Source: Oscillospiraceae bacterium
GTDB lineage: Bacteria; Bacillota; Clostridia; Oscillospirales; Ruminococcaceae
Length of the DNA stretch: 64,000 nt
Assembly: GCA_025757985.1 (NCBI GenBank)
Contig: CP107210.1
Location: forward strand, 620,001-684,000
Direction: 5' to 3'
Shown here in pieces: positions 60,546 to 64,000 of this stretch. The notes under the pieces were generated by a model. It made no database searches, was not told where the DNA came from, and saw only the letters and a list, made by a program, of their open reading frames with translations. The position numbers and the translations under genes are program-made. Position 1 is the stretch's first letter; each line of letters opens with the position of its first letter.

Positions 60546-61476
60546 GGGTCGTTTCCTTTTCATTGGGCGCTGCGGCAGCATCCAGTCGGGCAGCCGCCTC
60601 CTGGATCTTCTTCATCCGGTGGGAAAGCCCGGCCTTGCTGACGGGCGGGTCAAACTTCTGCGCCAGTTTAGCCAGCGGCAGGTCCGGGTACTGCATCCGC
60701 AGCTTGGCCGTCAGGCGCAGATTTTCCGGCAGGGTGTTCATAGCCCCCGCAGCCTGCAGCTTTTCAATAGCCAGCTGCACCTGCACGGCGGCCTGTACAC
60801 TTTTACCGAGGTTCGCCGTTTCACAGTTGGACAGGCGGTTCGTCTTATTGCGCATCTCATTGTAAAGGCGCTGGTCCATGATGCGCATGGCCGCGCCGCC
60901 CGCCCCCATGAAGGTGAGCAGATCCTCGATATGATCTGCCACTCTGATGTAGATGGTATTGGCGCCCTTGCGCAGTGCGCGGTGGGGGTGGAAATCATGC
61001 TCGGCCAGCATAGCCTCCAGCTGCTGGGACAGATAATGCCGGGTCGAGAGAAATTCCAGATTATAGCTTTTTTCCGGGTCGGTCATCGTGCCGCAGCAGA
61101 GGAATGCCGTGGCGATAAAAGCCTGCATACAGCTCTGGCATTTAAAATTCTCCGGCCGGATGCGCAGCGTAGGCTCCTTGCCGGTATGGCCGAACAGCGC
61201 CAGCATCTTTGCCACCTCGGCAGGCTCCTTGACGCTGAATTCATATACCGGGCCGGTCGGGCGCTCCTTGCTCAGCACAGTGCTCTGCACGCCGCAGCGG
61301 CGGTAGAGCTTTTGCGCAAAGGCGGCCACGCCCTCGTTTTCGGTCTGCAAGACCACACCGCGGTCATCAAAGTATTTGCCAAAACAGGCCACCGCATAGG
61401 CGGCGGCCATGTTACAGCAGGGCTTTGCAATTTTACGGCGCAGTATTTCGTTTTTCACTTCTTGAGAAAAGCTCAA
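60538..61476 (-). CDS. whiA: DNA-binding protein WhiA
   Basis: A 312-residue protein: degenerate LAGLIDADG homing-endonuclease-like domain first (about 10-200), with VACFGKYFDDRGVVLQTENE near 29, then a C-terminal HTH domain (KLRMQYPDLPLAKLAQKFDPPVSKAGLSHR; landmark SKAGLSHR). WhiA is a sporulation regulator in Actinobacteria and affects cell division in Firmicutes. It lies directly after rapZ. Confidence 0.93.
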   Translation of the reverse strand: MSFSQEVKNEILRRKIAKPCCNMAAAYAVACFGKYFDDRGVVLQTENEGVAAFAQKLYRRCGVQSTVLSKERPTGPVYEFSVKEPAEVAKMLALFGHTGKEPTLRIRPENFKCQSCMQAFIATAFLCCGTMTDPEKSYNLEFLSTRHYLSQQLEAMLAEHDFHPHRALRKGANTIYIRVADHIEDLLTFMGAGGAAMRIMDQRLYNEMRNKTNRLSNCETANLGKSVQAAVQVQLAIEKLQAAGAMNTLPENLRLTAKLRMQYPDLPLAKLAQKFDPPVSKAGLSHRMKKIQEAAARLDAAAAPNEKETTHV

Positions 61477-61492
61477 GTCGGTGTACTCCTTA

Positions 61493-62356
61493 TTATAGAC
61501 TTCGTTTTACATCGCGGTGCTGCACACTGGGGGCGTAGCCCAGCTTTTCGCAAAACGCAGCGATCTTGCGTGCAAAGGTAATCGAGCGGTGCTTGCCGCC
61601 GGTGCAGCCCACCGCAATCATCAGCTGGCTTTTGCCCTCCTTGACATACAGCGGCAGTGCAAACTCCAGCATGTGCTCATAGCGGCGCAGAAGCTCCTGT
61701 GAGTCGGTCGATGCCATCACATAGTCAACGACCTCCTGATCAAGGCCTGTCTTATGCTTGAGCTCCGGCACATAGAAGGGATTGGGCAGGCAGCGCACAT
61801 CAAGCACAAGGTCGGCCTCCTGCGGCAGACCGTACTTGAAACCGAACGACACCACGGTCAAGGCCATCGGGCTTTCCCCTTTATCCAGAAACAGTCCGCA
61901 GATGCGCTCACGGTTCTGCGCTGCCGAGAGCAGCGAGGTATCGATCACATACTTTGCCTTGTCCCGCAGCGGCTGCAGCAGCTTGCGCTCCCGGGCGATT
62001 GCCTCGGTGATGGGGACCTTTTCGCTGATGGTGATGGGGTGCTGGCGGCGGGTCTCTTTATAGCGGCGCTGGATCACGGCGTCATTTGCATCCAAGAACA
62101 AGATATCATAGTCGATCTTTTTCTCGTCCAGATCTGCCAGAGCCTCCTTGAGCTGCTCAATGCTGCGCACGCCGCGCACATCCATGACAACTGCCACACG
62201 GCTGAGCTGGTTTTCGCCCTGCAGGGCGAAGTCCACGATACGCGGCAGCAGCGCCACCGGGATGTTGTCAATGCAGAAAAAGCCGATGTCCTCCAGTGCG
62301 TTGACAGCCATAGACTTGCCCGCGCCGGAAAGCCCCGTCACGATCAGAAAATTCAT
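61493..62356 (-). CDS. rapZ: RNase adapter RapZ / nucleotide-binding protein YvcJ
   Basis: About 287 residues. Walker A GLSGAGKS lies near the N-terminus, followed by FFCIDNIPVALLP, a central VSFGFKYGLP near 170 and the C-terminal GCTGGKHRSIT near 255. In E. coli RapZ controls GlmS through small RNAs; Firmicute YvcJ is a nucleotide hydrolase of unclear role. ATG at 62356 is used; the GTG at 62365 is in frame and may be better placed for a ribosome site. Confidence 0.93.
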   Translation of the reverse strand: MNFLIVTGLSGAGKSMAVNALEDIGFFCIDNIPVALLPRIVDFALQGENQLSRVAVVMDVRGVRSIEQLKEALADLDEKKIDYDILFLDANDAVIQRRYKETRRQHPITISEKVPITEAIARERKLLQPLRDKAKYVIDTSLLSAAQNRERICGLFLDKGESPMALTVVSFGFKYGLPQEADLVLDVRCLPNPFYVPELKHKTGLDQEVVDYVMASTDSQELLRRYEHMLEFALPLYVKEGKSQLMIAVGCTGGKHRSITFARKIAAFCEKLGYAPSVQHRDVKRSL

Positions 62357-62372
62357 CTTCCCCACCGCTCTC

Positions 62373-63299
62373 TTATTTTACCACGCGGATCTCGCGTTCC
62401 AGCACGAAGCCGGTCTTTTCCTTAACGATACGGCTGACCTGCTCGGTCAGCTCCACCACATCGGCGCAGGTCGCACCGCCGCGGTTGATGACAAACCCGC
62501 AGTGCTTTTCGCTGATCTGCGCACCGCCCACAGTGAAGCCACAGAGACCGCAGTCCTCGATCAGCTTGCCTGCAAAGGCCCCCGCCGGGCGCTTGAAGGT
62601 GCTGCCGGCGCTGGGCCACTCAAGGGGCTGCTTTTCCCTGCGCTTGCCGAGAAGCTCCTTCATCCGGGCCAGAACCTCCGCACCGTTGCCGCGGTGCAGC
62701 ACGACCGTAGCCGACAGGATGCACCAGTCGGGGTGCTGTTCAAACACGCTGGTGCGGTAGCCCATGGCTAGATCCTTTGCCGACAGCACACGCAGCTCAA
62801 GCGTGTCGTCCAGAAAGGTCACGCTCTCCAGCACATCCTTCATTTCCCCGCCGTAGGCACCGGCGTTCATATAGACGGCACCGCCCACCGTGCCGGGGAT
62901 GCCGCAGGCAAACTCCAGCCCGGTCAGGTCAAGCGACTGTGCCTTGCTGCACAGGCGGCCCAGGGTCTGGCCGGCCCCGGCGGTAATGCGCACCACATCG
63001 GTGCCTGCATCGGAATATTCCATCTGGGAAAGTCCGCGCATATCCACTACTGCGCCGTCAAAGCCCGCATCATCAAACAGTGTGTTGGAGCCATTGCCCA
63101 GCAGGTAGACCCGCACACCGTTTTCACGGCAGAGGCGCAGCGTTTCACGCAGCTGCTCTGCATTCTGCGGCGCGCACCAGAACACCGCCGGGCCGCCGAT
63201 CCGAAAGGTCGTATGAGCCGCGAGCGGCTCCCCCTGCACAAAGGGCAGCTGCTGCCTTGTCAGTGCATCGCACAGTGCTGTGATCGTCTTTTCCTGCAT
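62373..63299 (-). CDS. murB: UDP-N-acetylenolpyruvoylglucosamine reductase
   Basis: A 308-residue flavoenzyme of the type without the YxxxN(K)M insertion: AHTTFRIGGPAVFW near 28, ACGIPGTVGGAVYMNAGAYGGEM near 130 (landmark GIPGTVGGAVYMNAG), the catalytic serine in SAGSTFKRP near 232 and the final EREIRVV with the catalytic glutamate. It completes UDP-N-acetylmuramate synthesis. It precedes rapZ in the same unit. Confidence 0.96.
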   Translation of the reverse strand: MQEKTITALCDALTRQQLPFVQGEPLAAHTTFRIGGPAVFWCAPQNAEQLRETLRLCRENGVRVYLLGNGSNTLFDDAGFDGAVVDMRGLSQMEYSDAGTDVVRITAGAGQTLGRLCSKAQSLDLTGLEFACGIPGTVGGAVYMNAGAYGGEMKDVLESVTFLDDTLELRVLSAKDLAMGYRTSVFEQHPDWCILSATVVLHRGNGAEVLARMKELLGKRREKQPLEWPSAGSTFKRPAGAFAGKLIEDCGLCGFTVGGAQISEKHCGFVINRGGATCADVVELTEQVSRIVKEKTGFVLEREIRVVK

Positions 63300-63326
63300 G
63301 GATGTCCTCCGTCAGAATCGCTTGCA

Positions 63327-64000
63327 TCAAATAGAATTTTCCAGAGCCGCCGCACCGATCACGCCGGCATCGTTGCGCAGCGTGCAGGCACAGATAGCCG
63401 GGAACTTGCCGGTGGTGATGTTGCGGGTCTCATTCTCAGCATATGCGCGGACAGGTGCCAGCAGGACCTCGCCCTGATTGGAAACGCCGCCGCCGATGCA
63501 GATGACCTCCGGCTCAAAGGTGTTGATGACATTGGCAATGCCAACGCCCACATACTCGATCCAGCTGTCCACGACCTTTTGTGCGGTCTCGTCCCCCTTG
63601 GCGGCGGCGTCAAAGGCCAGCTTGGCATTGACATGGTCGATGTCCTGCGTCATCTGCCACATGATGGTGTTCTTGTTTTCCTGCATGGCCTTCTTAGTCT
63701 CGCGGGTCAGGGCGCTGGCGGAGGCATAGCGCTCCCAGCAGCCCTTGCGGCCACAGGTACACTGGATGCCGTCCTTGACGATGACATTGTGGCCCATCTC
63801 ACCGGCGGCAAAATTGAAGCCGCGCAGGATCTTGCCGTTCAGGATAATGCCGCTGCCGATGCCGGTGCCGAGCGTGATGATGACGGCATCACGATAGCCC
63901 TTGGCGCCGCCCGCAATGTACTCACCGAACGCGGCAGCGTTGGCATCGTTTTCCACATAGACCTTGCAGCCCAGCAGATTTTCCATATCCGGGCCAAGGT
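63327..64000 (-). CDS. ROK family glucokinase, 5' end outside window
   Basis: The frame is open to the right edge of the window, where it reads LGPDMENLL, so the N-terminus with its ATP motif is missing. The visible part has VENDANAAAFGEY, TLGTGIGSGII, the sugar-site HN-V and the ROK zinc motif CTCGRKGCWERYAS, then ICIGGGVSNQG and NDAGVIGAA. Glucokinase is the most likely function, consistent with GHN-type residues (GEMGHN). It lies 27 bases upstream of murB. Confidence 0.88.
   Translation of the reverse strand, partial: LGPDMENLLGCKVYVENDANAAAFGEYIAGGAKGYRDAVIITLGTGIGSGIILNGKILRGFNFAAGEMGHNVIVKDGIQCTCGRKGCWERYASASALTRETKKAMQENKNTIMWQMTQDIDHVNAKLAFDAAAKGDETAQKVVDSWIEYVGVGIANVINTFEPEVICIGGGVSNQGEVLLAPVRAYAENETRNITTGKFPAICACTLRNDAGVIGAAALENSI

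Overview
This is a GC-rich chromosomal segment of an anaerobic, probably spore-forming Firmicute. The likely affiliation is class Clostridia, family Oscillospiraceae/Ruminococcaceae, in the neighbourhood of Subdoligranulum, Gemmiger and Faecalibacterium. That placement is an inference from a complete spoIIIAA-AH operon, a YunB-like sporulation protein, T-box and lysine riboswitch leaders, Firmicute gene order (nusB-xseA-xseB-ispA-dxs-tlyA-nadK-argR-recN, rapZ-whiA, queA-tgt-yajC), a rubredoxin-first rubrerythrin and consensus sigma-A promoters. Almost everything is core housekeeping; no rRNA, CRISPR array or prophage was seen.

Layout. 1-2.8 kb (minus): a surface O-acylation group (DHHW protein, MBOAT acyltransferase, DUF4358 lipoprotein). 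3.1-7.1 kb (plus): a Gx transporter, rubrerythrin, YunB and ligA. 7.1-11.8 kb: the spoIIIA operon, probably sigma-E driven. 11.9-22.1 kb: one long plus-strand block for Gls24, NusB, a TsaD-like paralog, exonuclease VII, isoprenoid precursor genes, TlyA, NAD kinase, ArgR and RecN. 22.2-23.8 kb: T-box leader and tyrS. 23.9-26.2 kb: an AT-rich island with an IS110-family element and a DJ-1/PfpI-like gene. 26.2-29.1 kb (minus): an M20 metallohydrolase with two membrane proteins. 29.2-32.6 kb (plus): radA, an SseB protein and a DUF7916 TIM-barrel protein. 32.6-34.7 kb: two small genes, a structured intergenic region and a XerC-like recombinase. 34.6-38.4 kb (minus): queA, tgt, yajC, a TIGR04086 protein and a SpoIIM-like protein. 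38.5-43.4 kb (plus): a lysine-riboswitch operon (asd, dapA, dapB, a CapA-like protein, an ACT protein). 43.4-45.1 kb (minus): HTH regulator, four-helix membrane protein, CPBP protease. 45.1-47.1 kb: nadE. 47.2-54.8 kb (minus): RNase M5-like, holA, comEC, a phosphoribosyltransferase, HIT and alaS with its T-box. 54.9-55.6 kb: a DUF421 protein. 55.6-64 kb (minus): tRNA-Ala, pfkA, dnaE, whiA, rapZ, murB and a ROK kinase cut by the window end.

The least ordinary parts are: the IS110 element, whose upstream non-coding end folds into a long stem-loop suited to a bridge RNA; the M20/DUF5058 membrane cassette with an inverted repeat in front; a promoter-terminator leader before tgt; a terminator whose U-tract touches the next start codon after yajC; a stand-alone ACT protein in the lysine operon; and spoIIIAE, whose only plausible start lies about 109 bases inside spoIIIAD. 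All function assignments come from reading motifs and gene order. No database search was run.
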